Part shown: in pieces, positions 19,324 to 28,112 of the stretch
How positions within the stretch are numbered: position 1 is the stretch's first letter
Layout: each line of letters opens with the position of its first letter
NCBI GenBank assembly: GCA_034521955.1
Contig: JAXHLT010000004.1
Span: 1-64,000, forward strand
Length of the DNA stretch: 64,000 nucleotides
From: M55B127 sp034521955
GTDB taxonomy: Bacteria; Bacillota; Halanaerobiia; Halanaerobiales; M55B127
Reading direction: 5' to 3'
Notes under the pieces: model-generated
Seen by the model: the letters and a program-made list of their open reading frames with translations, nothing else
Told to the model about the DNA's origin: nothing
The model's database searches: none
Program-made: the position numbers and the translations under genes

Positions 19324-21801
19324 ATGACTGAAAATTTAACCTTGAAAATAGAAGGTATGAGTTGTGCCGCCTGTTCACAGGCTGTAGAAAAGGCTTTAAA
19401 AAAGACAGAAGGTATAAGTGAAGCAAATGTAAACTTACCTGCTGAAAAAGCCTATATAAAGTATGACCCAATAAAATTAACTTTAGAAGATATAGTAAAG
19501 GTAGTACAAAATAGTGGATATGATGTAGAAAGAAAAAAAGAAAAGATCTCCTTTAAAGTTGGAGGTATGAACTGTGCTAGTTGTTCTCAAGCAGTTGAAA
19601 ACACCTTAATTGAAGTAGATGGTATCTATGAAGCTAATGTAAATATTGCAAATGATACTGGAACAGTAACCTATGACCCAAATATTATTACAAAAGAAGA
19701 CTTAGAAGATTTTGTATCTAATGCTGGATATGAACTTACAAAGTTTTTTGACGAAACTGAATATAAAAAATCGAAAGATGATGATTTGAAAAAAGTTGAA
19801 AAAGCTAAAAAGAAAATGGTTGGGACCTGGATTTTCACAGTGCCTGTTATTGTCTGGATGATTCCAGAGATGTTTTTTGGAATTGCCTGGCCAAATATGG
19901 ACATATTTAATTTAGGTATGATAGTTTTGGCTATCCCTCCCCTGTTTTATTATGGTCGTCAGACCTATGTATCTGCCTATAAATCAGTAACTCATGGTGG
20001 AGCAAATATGGATGTCTTAATTGCTATGGGTACAGGTGCTGCTTTTATTACAGGTCCATTTGTTTTCTTTACACCAATGGCAAACTATGCCGGAGTAGCT
20101 GCAATGATAATGGCTTTTCATTTAACAGGTAGATATATTGAAGAAAAAGCCAAAGGTAGAGCTTCTCAGGCAATTAAGAAACTATTAGAGATGGAAGCAA
20201 AAACTGCTACTATTATAGATGATGGAAATGAAAAAGAAGTACCAATTGAAGAAGTACAGCCTGGAGATATTATGTTAGTTAAACCAGGAGAAAAAATACC
20301 AACCGATGGTGAAGTTATTAAAGGTAGTACAACAATTGATGAATCAATGGCAACCGGTGAATCAATGCCGGTTGAGAGAAAAGTTGGAGATGAAGTAATT
20401 GGTGCAACAGTAAACCAAAACGGATTGATTCAAGTTAAGGCAACCAAGGTAGGTAAAGACACTTTCTTATCACAAGTTATAAAGATGGTTGAAGAAGCAC
20501 AGGGTACAAAAGTTCCTATACAGGAGTTTGCAGACCGTATCACTTCAATATTTGTACCAACAGTATTAGTAATTGCTTTAAGTACATTTGTGCTCTGGTT
20601 AGTATTTCCTGATGCATTTAGAAGTGTCGGTTTTTGGGCACAGAGTTTTATACCCTGGGTTAATCCTACATTAGGGACCTTTACCCTAGCATTATTTGCA
20701 ACAATCGCAGTTTTAGTAATAGCGTGTCCATGTGCACTAGGATTAGCTACTCCAACAGCACTGATGGTTGGTAGTGGAATGGGTGCTGAAAATGGTGTTT
20801 TAATTAGAAAAGGTGAAGCAATTCAGACCATGAAAGATATTCATACCATAGTATTTGATAAAACCGGTACAATTACAAAAGGTAAACCTGAAGTTACAGA
20901 TATAGAAAGCTTTAACGGTAATGATAAAAACGAAGTACTAAAAGCTGCAGCAAGCACTGAAAGTGGTTCAGAACACCCTTTAGGTGAGTCCATAGTTAAA
21001 AAAGCAGAAGAAAAAGAGCTCACTTTAGATGAAATTTCAGGGTTTGAAGCAGTTACTGGTAAAGGTGTTAAAGCTTTAATTGATAATAAAGAGACATTTG
21101 TAGGTAGTGTAAAATTAATGGAAGAACACGATATAGATGTAAAAGAAGATGTATTAAATAAGTTACATGAACTAGAAGATCAGGGTAAAACAGCAATGTT
21201 AGTTGCTAAAGGTAATCAAATTATCGGTATTATTGCAGTAGCAGATACCCTTAAAGAGGATTCAATTGATGCAATTAATGAGTTAAAAAGCCTTGGTTTA
21301 AAAACAGCTATGATAACTGGAGATAACAAAAGAACTGCTCAAGCTATTGCTGATCAGGTAGGTATTGATCATATTGTTTCAGAGGTACTTCCTGATGGTA
21401 AAGTAGATGAAATCAAAAAACTTCAATCTGAGTTTGGTACAATAGCAATGGTAGGAGATGGAATTAATGATGCCCCCGCATTAACTCAGGCTAATGTAGG
21501 TATTGCAATTGGTACTGGTACAGATATAGCAATCGAGTCTTCTGATATAACATTAGTTAGAGGAGATCTATCTGCTGTAGTAACAGCTGTTAAATTATCA
21601 AGAGCAACATTTAGAAAAATTAAACAAAACCTATTCTGGGCATTTATTTACAACACAATTGCAATCCCAATTGCAGTATTAGGATTATTACATCCTGTTA
21701 TCGCAGAGATTGCAATGGCATCAAGTTCAATTACAGTAGTGACCAATGCTAACATGCTGCGCAGAGTAAATATTCAACCGGATTATAAGAAGCAAAAATA
21801 G
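19324..21801 (+). CDS. copA: Copper-exporting P1B-type ATPase
   Basis: The 825-residue protein has two N-terminal HMA domains (GMSCAACS with Cys14/Cys17 and GMNCASCS with Cys84/Cys87) and eight predicted membrane helices. It has the actuator motif TIDESMATGESMPVE, the metal-channel CPC at 468-470 (IACPCALGLATPTAL), and the phosphorylated Asp512 in DKTGTITKGKPEV. It also has EHPLGES for nucleotide binding, GDGINDAPAL, and the late-helix signatures YNTIAIP and MASSS typical of Cu(I) pumps. It exports Cu(I) with ATP. The gene follows a CsoR-like operator and is followed after 20 bases by a small SHOCT gene. Confidence 0.95.
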   Translation: MTENLTLKIEGMSCAACSQAVEKALKKTEGISEANVNLPAEKAYIKYDPIKLTLEDIVKVVQNSGYDVERKKEKISFKVGGMNCASCSQAVENTLIEVDGIYEANVNIANDTGTVTYDPNIITKEDLEDFVSNAGYELTKFFDETEYKKSKDDDLKKVEKAKKKMVGTWIFTVPVIVWMIPEMFFGIAWPNMDIFNLGMIVLAIPPLFYYGRQTYVSAYKSVTHGGANMDVLIAMGTGAAFITGPFVFFTPMANYAGVAAMIMAFHLTGRYIEEKAKGRASQAIKKLLEMEAKTATIIDDGNEKEVPIEEVQPGDIMLVKPGEKIPTDGEVIKGSTTIDESMATGESMPVERKVGDEVIGATVNQNGLIQVKATKVGKDTFLSQVIKMVEEAQGTKVPIQEFADRITSIFVPTVLVIALSTFVLWLVFPDAFRSVGFWAQSFIPWVNPTLGTFTLALFATIAVLVIACPCALGLATPTALMVGSGMGAENGVLIRKGEAIQTMKDIHTIVFDKTGTITKGKPEVTDIESFNGNDKNEVLKAAASTESGSEHPLGESIVKKAEEKELTLDEISGFEAVTGKGVKALIDNKETFVGSVKLMEEHDIDVKEDVLNKLHELEDQGKTAMLVAKGNQIIGIIAVADTLKEDSIDAINELKSLGLKTAMITGDNKRTAQAIADQVGIDHIVSEVLPDGKVDEIKKLQSEFGTIAMVGDGINDAPALTQANVGIAIGTGTDIAIESSDITLVRGDLSAVVTAVKLSRATFRKIKQNLFWAFIYNTIAIPIAVLGLLHPVIAEIAMASSSITVVTNANMLRRVNIQPDYKKQK

Positions 21802-21821
21802 AAATAGGGAAGGTGATTTAT

Positions 21822-22085
21822 ATGATGCATTATGGATTAGGACAGTACGGTGGAGGAGGAGTTTATATGATTCTGTTTTGGGTACTGATTATTATAGGAG
21901 TTATTTATTTGATTTCAAAATCAAATATAAGCCTGCAGAATAATAATAATAATTCATATCGAAATAATTATAATGACAATAATCAAAATGATAAGTCAAT
22001 AGATATTGCAAAAGAAAGATATGCAAAAGGTGAAATAGATAAAGAAAAATTAAACGAAATAATAAATGAACTTAAAAACAAATAA
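21822..22085 (+). CDS. Small membrane SHOCT-domain protein
   Basis: About 87 residues: a hydrophobic helix (YMILFWVLIIIGVIYLI), an Asn-rich linker, and a C-terminal SHOCT motif, AKERYAKGEIDKEKLNEIINELK. SHOCT is a short oligomerisation domain often seen at the end of small membrane proteins. Tiny SHOCT proteins next to copper or heavy-metal ATPases are common in low-GC bacteria, where their role is unclear. It lies 20 bases after copA, probably in the same transcript, and ends at a terminator. ATG 21822 is chosen because AAGGTG lies eight bases upstream; GTG 21813 is inside that site. Confidence 0.75.
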   Translation: MMHYGLGQYGGGGVYMILFWVLIIIGVIYLISKSNISLQNNNNNSYRNNYNDNNQNDKSIDIAKERYAKGEIDKEKLNEIINELKNK

Positions 22086-22110
22086 AAACACTATTGTTTA
22101 TTATAAATTA

Positions 22111-22145
22111 ACCGTCCTTGAAGTATTTTGAGGGCGGTATTTTTG
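22111..22145 (+). terminator. Rho-independent terminator of copA-SHOCT
   Basis: ACCGTCCT pairs with AGGGCGGT, followed by ATTTTT. Confidence 0.8.
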
Positions 22146-22225
22146 TGTTCACTAAGCAGGACAATTTTTTTAAATATACAAATATGTAAATATGTAAGAC
22201 AATTGTTTTTGAGGAGGAATAATTA

Positions 22226-23170
22226 GTGAAAAAAATAGCTACATTAACAATAAATCCCGCTATAGATAAAAGTTCAACCGTTGATAATGTTGTTGCTGAA
22301 AACAAACTATACTGTGATAAACCCAGATATGAACCTGGTGGTGGAGGAATTAATGTCTCCAGGGCAATTAATAAACTTGATGGTAAATCATTACTACTAT
22401 ATATATCAGGTGGCTTAACCGGACAAAGACTTGATAACTTACTAAGTGAAGAGAACCTAATTACACAGGCAATAAAGATCAAAAATTCAGTTAGAGAGAA
22501 TTTGATAATTAGAGAAAAAACAACTAATTTACAGTACAGGTTTGGAATGCCCGGTCCACAAATTTTAAAAGAAGAAAACAAGAATATACTTGATACTATA
22601 TCTAATTTAGATCCTTATCCTGATTATCTTGTAATGAGTGGAAGTATACCAGAGGGAGTAAGCTCTGGTATTTATGCTCAATTGGCTAAAATAGCGAAAG
22701 AAAATGGAGCAAAGGTAATAGTAGATGCTGCAAAACAACCTTTAAAAGAAGCCATGAACGAAGGTGTGTTTTTAATAAAACCAAATCTAGGAGAGTTTCA
22801 GGATTTAATAGGTAAAGAACTTCAGGATGAAGACGAAATTAGAGATGCAGCACTAAACCTAATTAAAGACAACTGCTGTCAGTCAATTGTCATATCTTTA
22901 GGAGCCGGTGGCGCTATGTTTATTACCGAAAACAAGACTAGGTATTTAAGACCACCAACTGTTCCAATTAAAAGTAAAGTAGGTGCAGGTGATAGTATGG
23001 TAGCCGGTATTGTTTTAAGTTTAGCTAGAGGAAATAACATGGAAAAAGCTGTAATATATGGATTAGCTGCCGGGTCAGCTGCAGTGATGACACCGGGGAC
23101 AGAATTATGTACAAAAAAAGATACAGAAAAACTATATAAAAAGATGTTAGATGAACTATACAAAAAATAG
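22226..23170 (+). CDS. pfkB: PfkB-family phosphofructokinase
   Basis: The 314-residue ribokinase-fold sugar kinase has the sugar-binding motif YEPGGGGINVSRAI (residues 37-50), GGLTGQ, a middle FGMPGP segment and the catalytic GAGDSMVAGI with its Asp base near residue 254. The N-terminal half resembles 6-phosphofructokinase isozyme 2 and 1-phosphofructokinase more than adenosine or ribose kinases. The expected reaction is ATP-dependent phosphorylation of fructose 6-phosphate or fructose 1-phosphate in glycolysis. With no fru transport genes nearby I favour the 6-phosphofructokinase 2 reading. It starts at GTG 22226 after GAGGAGGAA and appears monocistronic. Confidence 0.8.
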   Translation: MKKIATLTINPAIDKSSTVDNVVAENKLYCDKPRYEPGGGGINVSRAINKLDGKSLLLYISGGLTGQRLDNLLSEENLITQAIKIKNSVRENLIIREKTTNLQYRFGMPGPQILKEENKNILDTISNLDPYPDYLVMSGSIPEGVSSGIYAQLAKIAKENGAKVIVDAAKQPLKEAMNEGVFLIKPNLGEFQDLIGKELQDEDEIRDAALNLIKDNCCQSIVISLGAGGAMFITENKTRYLRPPTVPIKSKVGAGDSMVAGIVLSLARGNNMEKAVIYGLAAGSAAVMTPGTELCTKKDTEKLYKKMLDELYKK

Positions 23171-23268
23171 GTAATAAAATTGGCAATAACACTAATATTT
23201 TGATATTATATAGATAACTTTTAATAAAAATAAAAAGATTAATCAATACATATCACAGGGTGAATAAT

Positions 23269-25270
23269 ATGATTAGGAAAAACAGTTATGAAAAAAATGA
23301 CATAAAAAAGATCTTAAACAGTCTTCCGGGAATGGTTTATCAATGCCTATATGATCAAAATTGGACTATGAAGTATGTAAGTAAAGGCTGTTTTAATCTA
23401 ACAGGTTATGAAGTAGATGATTTAGTAGAAAATAAAAGTGTTACATTTTCTGATCTAATATTTGAAAAAGATAAATCAAAAGGTAGAGATAAAATTGAAG
23501 AAGCAGTAAAAAATAACTCTAAATTTAAAATTGAGTATAGAATAAAAACAAATGAAGATGAAATAAAATGGGTTTGGGAACAGGGTAGTGCTATTTATGA
23601 TGAAAATGGAGATGTTAAGTACCTACTCGGCTTTATTACAGATATTACAGAAAACAAGTTAAAGAATAAAAAACTAAAAGAAACAAAACAGAGATTAGAA
23701 TTAGCAATTAAGGGTGCCAATTTAGGTATTTGGGACTGGAATGTTACAGATAAGACTATGACAATAAATGATAATTGGGCTGAGATGTTGGGCTATCAAA
23801 AAGATGAAATTAAACCTACTTCTAGTGAATGGGAAAAACTACTTCATCCCGAGGACAAACAGCATGTGTTTAACAAATTGAAAGATCATTTAGATGGAAA
23901 AACCAATTACTATGAAGCTGAACAGAGGTTAAAAACAAAAGATGGAAACTATAAATGGATCAGAGATATCGGAAAAGTATTTGAAAGAGATGATAAAGGT
24001 AATGCTCTTAGAGCCGTTGGTATTCATCTTGATATAGATAAAACGAAACGAATGAATAATATATTAAAAGAAAGTGAACAGAAGTTTAGAACATATATTG
24101 AAAATGCTCCGGTCGGTATATTTGTTACAGATGATAAAGGTAATATCAAGGAAATAAATAAACATGCTGTCAAGATGACCGATTATGATAAAGAAGAGCT
24201 TTTGAATATGAGCCTTGTTGACCTCTCAGTAAAAGAAAAAAGAGAAGTAGATTATATATTAAAGAAGTTTGAAAGTAGAGAAAAGATTGAATTAGAAGAC
24301 AAATTCATAAAAAAGAATGGTAATAAATTTTATGCTAAAGTAAATGGAATTGTAATTGGAGAAAATAAGTTTTTAGGCTTTGTAGAAGATATAGACCGAA
24401 GGGTGAAGATGGAAAATAGGCTTAAAAAACAAAAAGCATACTTTGAGCAGCTGTTTAATGAATCAACAGAGGGAATAGTACTCTTAAACAATAAAGGGAC
24501 TGTGTTAAAAGTAAATAATTTCTTTTTAGACATTTTTGAATATTATAGAGATGAAGTATTAGGTGCAAATATCGATGAGCTGATAACTCCTGAAGATAAA
24601 AAAGATGAAGGAGTATACTATACAGAAGAAGTAATGGATGGTAAAGATATTATTGATGAATCTATAAGGAAAACTAAAACTGGGGAAAAGATTAATGTAT
24701 CTATACATGCTTTTCCTATCAAGCTAGAAGAAGGTCAGATAGGAATTTACGGTATATACAATGATATAACAGAAAGAAAACAACAGGAAGAAAAAAGAAG
24801 ATTTCTTTCATTTCATGATCAACTAACTGAACTATATAATAGAAGATACTTTGAAAATGAGATGGAAAGATTAAACGATTCAAGAAAAACTCCCATAAGC
24901 ATAATTGTTGGAGATTTAGACGGACTAAAAGGTGTAAATGATAATTTCGGCCACAGAGCCGGTGATCAATATATAAAGTCATACTGCAGATATAATCAAA
25001 GATGTTACTAGAAGTGAAGACATTGTTGCAAGAATTGGTGGAGATGAATACGCAGTATTACTTCCTCAAACAAATGAAAAAAATGTAAAAAGAGTTATTG
25101 AAAGAATTTTAACTCAGATTGAGTTTCATAATAAGGAATCCAAAAACCCAATTAGTATCTCAATTGGATATGCAGTAAAAAAATCTAATGATGAAAATTT
25201 AGAAGAAGTGTTTAAAAGAGCAGATGCGATGATGTATAGACAGAAAAGAAAACATAAAAAAACATCTTAA
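23269..25270 (+). pseudogene. Four-PAS GGDEF diguanylate cyclase with one frameshift
   Basis: No membrane helix is seen, so the protein is cytosolic. Four PAS domains lie at about residues 10-130 (SLPGMVYQCLYDQNW), 140-265 (GANLGIWDWNVTD), 268-385 (ENAPVGIFVTDDKGN) and 390-510 (ESTEGIVLLNNKGT). A GGDEF domain follows from about 520. The frame closes early at 25011 because of one extra base near 24979. In the next frame the sense continues as ADIIKDVTRSEDIVARIGGDEYAVLL to TAA 25270. The active site reads GGDEY instead of GGDEF, and RSED gives an I-site. ATG 23269 is chosen, as GTG 23260 overlaps the binding site. Without the shift it would make c-di-GMP; as given it lacks the catalytic loop. 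Confidence 0.8.
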
Positions 25271-25295
25271 ATTTAAACAGAATAAATACTACTTA

Positions 25296-25325
25296 AGGTT
25301 CCACTTAACAGTGGAGCTTTTTTTA
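25296..25325 (+). terminator. Rho-independent terminator after the 23269 gene
   Basis: TCCACT pairs with AGTGGA around TAAC, followed by CTTTTTTT. Confidence 0.75.
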
Positions 25326-25329
25326 TTGT

Positions 25330-25518
25330 TTATATAAAAAATAAAATATATTAAATAAAAAATGAAATATAATTAAATACATAATTAATAAAATTAATTA
25401 AATCAATAAAAAAGTAATTATTTTAGGTAAAAAGTGGCAAAAATAGCTATAAATTAAATAAAAATAACAAAAAATATTAAAAAAATTAATATTAATATTA
25501 AAAAAATTAATAAAATAC
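25330..25518. other. Extremely AT-rich upstream region
   Basis: Almost only A and T, with phased A-tracts and repeated ATTAATATTAA-type runs, directly upstream of the consensus promoter at 25519. It encodes nothing visible. Such tracts can act as UP elements or bent DNA that strengthen a promoter. Confidence 0.4.
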
Positions 25519-25547
25519 TTGACAAAGTTAAATAATAGGAATATAAT
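25519..25547 (+). promoter_or_regulatory. Perfect consensus sigma-A promoter of the microprotein cluster
   Basis: TTGACA at 25519-25524 and TATAAT at 25542-25547 with exactly 17 bases between. This is the only fully consensus promoter I found in the window. Transcription would start near 25554, 33 bases before the first microprotein ATG. Confidence 0.85.
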
Positions 25548-25586
25548 AACCATAGAATCAAAGAAAAAAGCAAAGGAGGAGAAAAA

Positions 25587-25700
25587 ATGTTTGGAAACGA
25601 AAAGTTTCAAATGATAGAAGATAGAAATTTGAGAAAAGAAATAAAACTTAACAAGAGAAACAAAAGACTTACTGATGAATACATAAATCAGTATTTCTAA
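25587..25700 (+). CDS. Microprotein A (37 aa) of a tandem family
   Basis: ATG 25587 follows AAAGGAGGA at a good distance. The product begins MFGNEKFQMIEDRNLRKEI and ends LTDEYINQYF; it is highly charged and has no membrane segment. It aligns with the two following microproteins: an IED tripeptide at residue 10-13, a basic middle, and a hydrophobic-acidic end (RL-x-x-EY). It is the first gene after the perfect sigma-A promoter. I know no family that matches. It is too short for most gene finders, and the repeated architecture is the main evidence that it is translated. Confidence 0.65.
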   Translation: MFGNEKFQMIEDRNLRKEIKLNKRNKRLTDEYINQYF

Positions 25701-25732
25701 AAAAAGAATACTAATTATCTGGAGGTGAAAAA

Positions 25733-25852
25733 ATGTTTAATAACAAATTAAATGAATTCTTTTCTATAGAAGACAAGAGTTTTAAAAAAAGACAAAAAAA
25801 ACGTTTACAAGATAACACACATTTAGAAGAATACAGAAACGGTTTACTATAA
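25733..25852 (+). CDS. Microprotein B (39 aa) of a tandem family
   Basis: ATG 25733 is seven bases after GGAGG. The product begins MFNNKLNEFFSIEDKSFKK, has a Lys/Arg-rich centre, and ends THLEEYRNGLL. It shares the SIED/IED position and the L-E-E-Y end with microproteins A and C, although the bases between have diverged, which suggests old duplication with selection on the protein. It is 32 bases downstream of A on the same predicted transcript. Function unknown. Confidence 0.65.
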   Translation: MFNNKLNEFFSIEDKSFKKRQKKRLQDNTHLEEYRNGLL

Positions 25853-25887
25853 GTAAAAAAGATGACCATAAATAAGGAGGTTTAAAA

Positions 25888-26001
25888 ATGAGTAACTTAA
25901 AAAGATTTTTAAGAATTGAAGATATCAGTTACAATAATCAATATAAAGAAACTAGAAGAGAAAATGCAAGATTAGAATCTTATAAAACAATGGGAATGTA
26001 A
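25888..26001 (+). CDS. Microprotein C (37 aa) of a tandem family
   Basis: ATG 25888 is seven bases after AAGGAGG. The product begins MSNLKRFLRIEDISYNNQY and ends ARLESYKTMGM, with the same IED and RLE-x-Y landmarks as A and B. All three have a strong ribosome binding site and 32-35 base gaps, which argues for real translation. Function unknown; a small regulator or a binding partner of a larger protein are both possible. Confidence 0.65.
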   Translation: MSNLKRFLRIEDISYNNQYKETRRENARLESYKTMGM

Positions 26002-26032
26002 TAAACGCAATATTATTAGGAGGAATGAGAAT

Positions 26033-26166
26033 ATGATTGCACTAAAAGTCTTCATTAATAAACAGATATAAATAAGCATAAGGATATAATATTATTATAA
26101 GGTGGTGAAAATAAGATGGTAAGTAAAGATGATCCTTATGTTAAAAAAATAGATTTAAACTTTTAA
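26033..26166 (+). other. Two further tiny frames (12 and 16 aa) with ribosome binding sites
   Basis: ATG 26033 (12 codons, MIALKVFINKQI, stop 26071) follows TAGGAGGAATG. ATG 26116 (16 codons, MVSKDDPYVKKIDLNF, stop 26166) follows AAGGTGGTG. Neither has the IED landmark. They may be truncated family members or leader-like peptides; the ribosome binding sites are better than the coding evidence. They share the transcript that ends at the terminator at 26165-26205. Confidence 0.35.
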
Positions 26167-26205
26167 AGTCCCTTTTTTTAAAATAATTAAAGGGGCTTTT
26201 TTATA
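26165..26205 (+). terminator. Rho-independent terminator of the microprotein cluster
   Basis: AGTCCCTTT pairs with AAAGGGGCT, followed by TTTTTT. It closes a transcript of about 640 bases from the 25519 promoter. Confidence 0.8.
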
Positions 26206-26390
26206 TTTTAAAAATATTACGAAATTTAGTATAATTAGATTATGAATAGATAAAGTATTATATTAAGTTCTTTTTAAGTATTTTAATAGTTATTATTTTT
26301 AGGAATAAAGAGCAAAGAACCCACCCTTTTTTCAAATGGGTGATGAATATGCTCGGTTTTGATTTTGTCATACCATATGTAACAGCAACA

Positions 26391-26568
26391 CTATATAGTC
26401 AAAATGGCTAAAGGAATTACTGGGCGCTTGCTTTTAAAAGAGTTTGATAGTTTAAAACAACAACTATATGAAGGCCACTTGTGGAACAAATCTTACTATG
26501 TTGAAACCGTTGGCAATATCTCTAAAGAGTCTGTCAAACAGTATATCGAAAATCAAAAAGACAATTAA
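26391..26568 (+). pseudogene. tnpA: 3' remnant of tnpA in IS copy 2
   Basis: Only the C-terminal part of the Y1 transposase remains (IVKMAKGIT...KEFDSLKQQLYEGH...SVKQYIENQKDN). The HUH half is deleted, so it is inactive. Confidence 0.75.
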
Positions 26569-26606
26569 TCTTTTTAAATTGCTATAAGAAAGGAGGTGTA
26601 AGATCG

Positions 26607-27905
26607 ATGAAACTAGCTGAAAATTTTATCTTCAAGCCAAACAAAACGCAACAGATTATACTTGGCTGTCTAGGATATGCAAGTGCAAGATTATATAATG
26701 TCGGCAACTATGAACGAAGAAATCACTCTAAAGACAGTGATAAAGATTTTCCTGACTGGTATAACCAAAAGAAAGAACTAAAAGATCATTTTTGGTATAA
26801 AAATCTACCATCACAGACAGCCCAAGAGACTTTAAAGTTCCTATCAGACAATTGGAAATCCTATTTTAAATCTCTCAAAGACTATAAATCTAACCCTAAC
26901 AAATATACAGGCAAACCTAAACCACCATCATATAAGCCTAAAGACGATAAATTCAATTTCCGTTTTCTTAACCACGGGTTTAAGGTTATAGATAATAAAT
27001 TAAGATTATCGATCCCTAAACAACTAAAGGATTATTTAAAAGATGAATACTCTATCAACCAAAAATTCTTATGGATAAAAGTGCCTAAAGAGCTTTTATC
27101 TGATGATAGAGAGTATATTTTAAATAATACTACTAGATTAGAGTTTAAACCTTTAGTTAATGACAATTATAAACTTATCCTAACTTATAAAGTCGATACA
27201 CCACAAATTAAACCCGATAACGGCAATTATCTGTCTATTGATCTAGGAATTAATAACCTTGCAGCTTGTTATTCGAACAAAACCAAAGAGAGTTTTATTC
27301 TAGATGGCGGTCAATATTTAAGTATCAGTCGGTATTTTAACAAGAAGATAAAACACTTTCAATCTATCTTAAACTCACAAGGCAAGAAAACTTCTAAACG
27401 ATTAAAACAACTATACCAAAAACGAGATAGACAGATTAGACATCTAATTCATTGTGCTACTAAAAAGATAGTTGATTATTGTATCGACCATAACATTAAT
27501 AGAGTTATAGTCGGCAATATCAAAGGTATCAGAGGCGATAACAATATCGGCAAGGTAAACAACCAAAAGCTACATCAACTTCCTTATGAAGAAATATACC
27601 ACCAATTAGAGTATAAGCTCAAATTAAAAGGTATCAATTTAATCAAAAAGAATGAAGACTATACTAGCCAATGTAGTCCTTATACCAAAAAGGTCACTAA
27701 AAAATATGCCCAAGGTTTTAACCGTAAAAAACGAGGTTTATATGTAACCGAAAATAAAGCCTTTAACGCTGATACTGTAGGTGCTTTCAATATTTTAAGA
27801 AAATATCTATACCAAAGACGCAAAGGTCCTGATATTGACCTCAAAGTTGAAGGTTTAAATAATCTAATCAAATACTCATGGAACAGCCACCAATTTGTAG
27901 CTTAA
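26607..27905 (+). CDS. tnpB: TnpB, IS605-type RNA-guided nuclease (432 aa, intact)
   Basis: The N-terminal helical/beta region carries the OrfB start (FKPNKTQQIILGCLGYASARLYN). The RuvC nuclease comes next: Asp212 in SIDLGINNLA, and a third Asp389 in FNADTVGAFNI. The canonical second acidic residue is missing: the site reads IVGNIKG (Asn304). A Glu350 sits 46 residues downstream in KKNEDYTSQCS. That matches the rearranged catalytic site described for Fanzor proteins and some TnpBs. The usual four-Cys zinc ribbon between YTSQ and NAD is also absent (only one Cys). TnpB uses an omega RNA from its own 3' end to cut the empty target site and keep the element in place. ATG 26607 follows AAAGGAGGTG. 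Confidence 0.9.
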   Translation: MKLAENFIFKPNKTQQIILGCLGYASARLYNVGNYERRNHSKDSDKDFPDWYNQKKELKDHFWYKNLPSQTAQETLKFLSDNWKSYFKSLKDYKSNPNKYTGKPKPPSYKPKDDKFNFRFLNHGFKVIDNKLRLSIPKQLKDYLKDEYSINQKFLWIKVPKELLSDDREYILNNTTRLEFKPLVNDNYKLILTYKVDTPQIKPDNGNYLSIDLGINNLAACYSNKTKESFILDGGQYLSISRYFNKKIKHFQSILNSQGKKTSKRLKQLYQKRDRQIRHLIHCATKKIVDYCIDHNINRVIVGNIKGIRGDNNIGKVNNQKLHQLPYEEIYHQLEYKLKLKGINLIKKNEDYTSQCSPYTKKVTKKYAQGFNRKKRGLYVTENKAFNADTVGAFNILRKYLYQRRKGPDIDLKVEGLNNLIKYSWNSHQFVA

Positions 27906-28065
27906 ACTTTTTAATTAAAAGTATCTCCGAGTCTGTAACAAGATAGGAGTAGTGGGTACGGACTATCCGAATAGGTAACTTGATCGATATTGCGGGTGAA
28001 ATTCATCTTGTGTCCCATAAGATTAAGCGACTATGAAGCTCGGTATTTCAATGCCGAGTAGTTCA
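27906..28065 (+). ncRNA. Candidate omega RNA / right end of IS copy 2
   Basis: The 160 bases after the tnpB stop are conserved in every copy and end in the right-end hairpin (28039-28060). A guide would be read from 28066 onward (CTACCTATTAAAATG). Boundaries at the 5' side are unknown, since in studied systems the RNA begins inside the tnpB frame. Confidence 0.5.
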
Positions 28066-28112
28066 CTACCTATTAAAATGTTTAAAAAAATAAAGAAAGG
28101 TGGGATAATGAT

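Larger units (their letters stand above)
26302..28065 (+). mobile_element. IS605-type element, copy 2 (tnpB intact, tnpA mostly deleted)
   Basis: The left flank ends TTTA at 26301 and the element begins GGAATAAAGAGC. The right end is the hairpin CTCGG...CCGAG at 28039-28060 and GTTCA at 28065. Most of tnpA is gone, with a junction near 26388. Copy 3 has the same junction, so the two descend from one tnpA-deleted ancestor. It can move only if a transposase is supplied in trans. The tnpB frame is fully open. Confidence 0.85.

Noticed and set aside
25330..25518. A/T tract as replication origin
   Set aside because: No DnaA-box cluster and no dnaA or dnaN nearby; more likely promoter-upstream DNA.
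26302..28065. Idea that TnpB is an exapted flagellin regulator (TldR-like)
   Set aside because: TldR proteins sit next to fliC without transposon ends and have dead RuvC sites. This TnpB lies in an element with both ends, far from flagellin, and keeps two Asp plus an alternative Glu.
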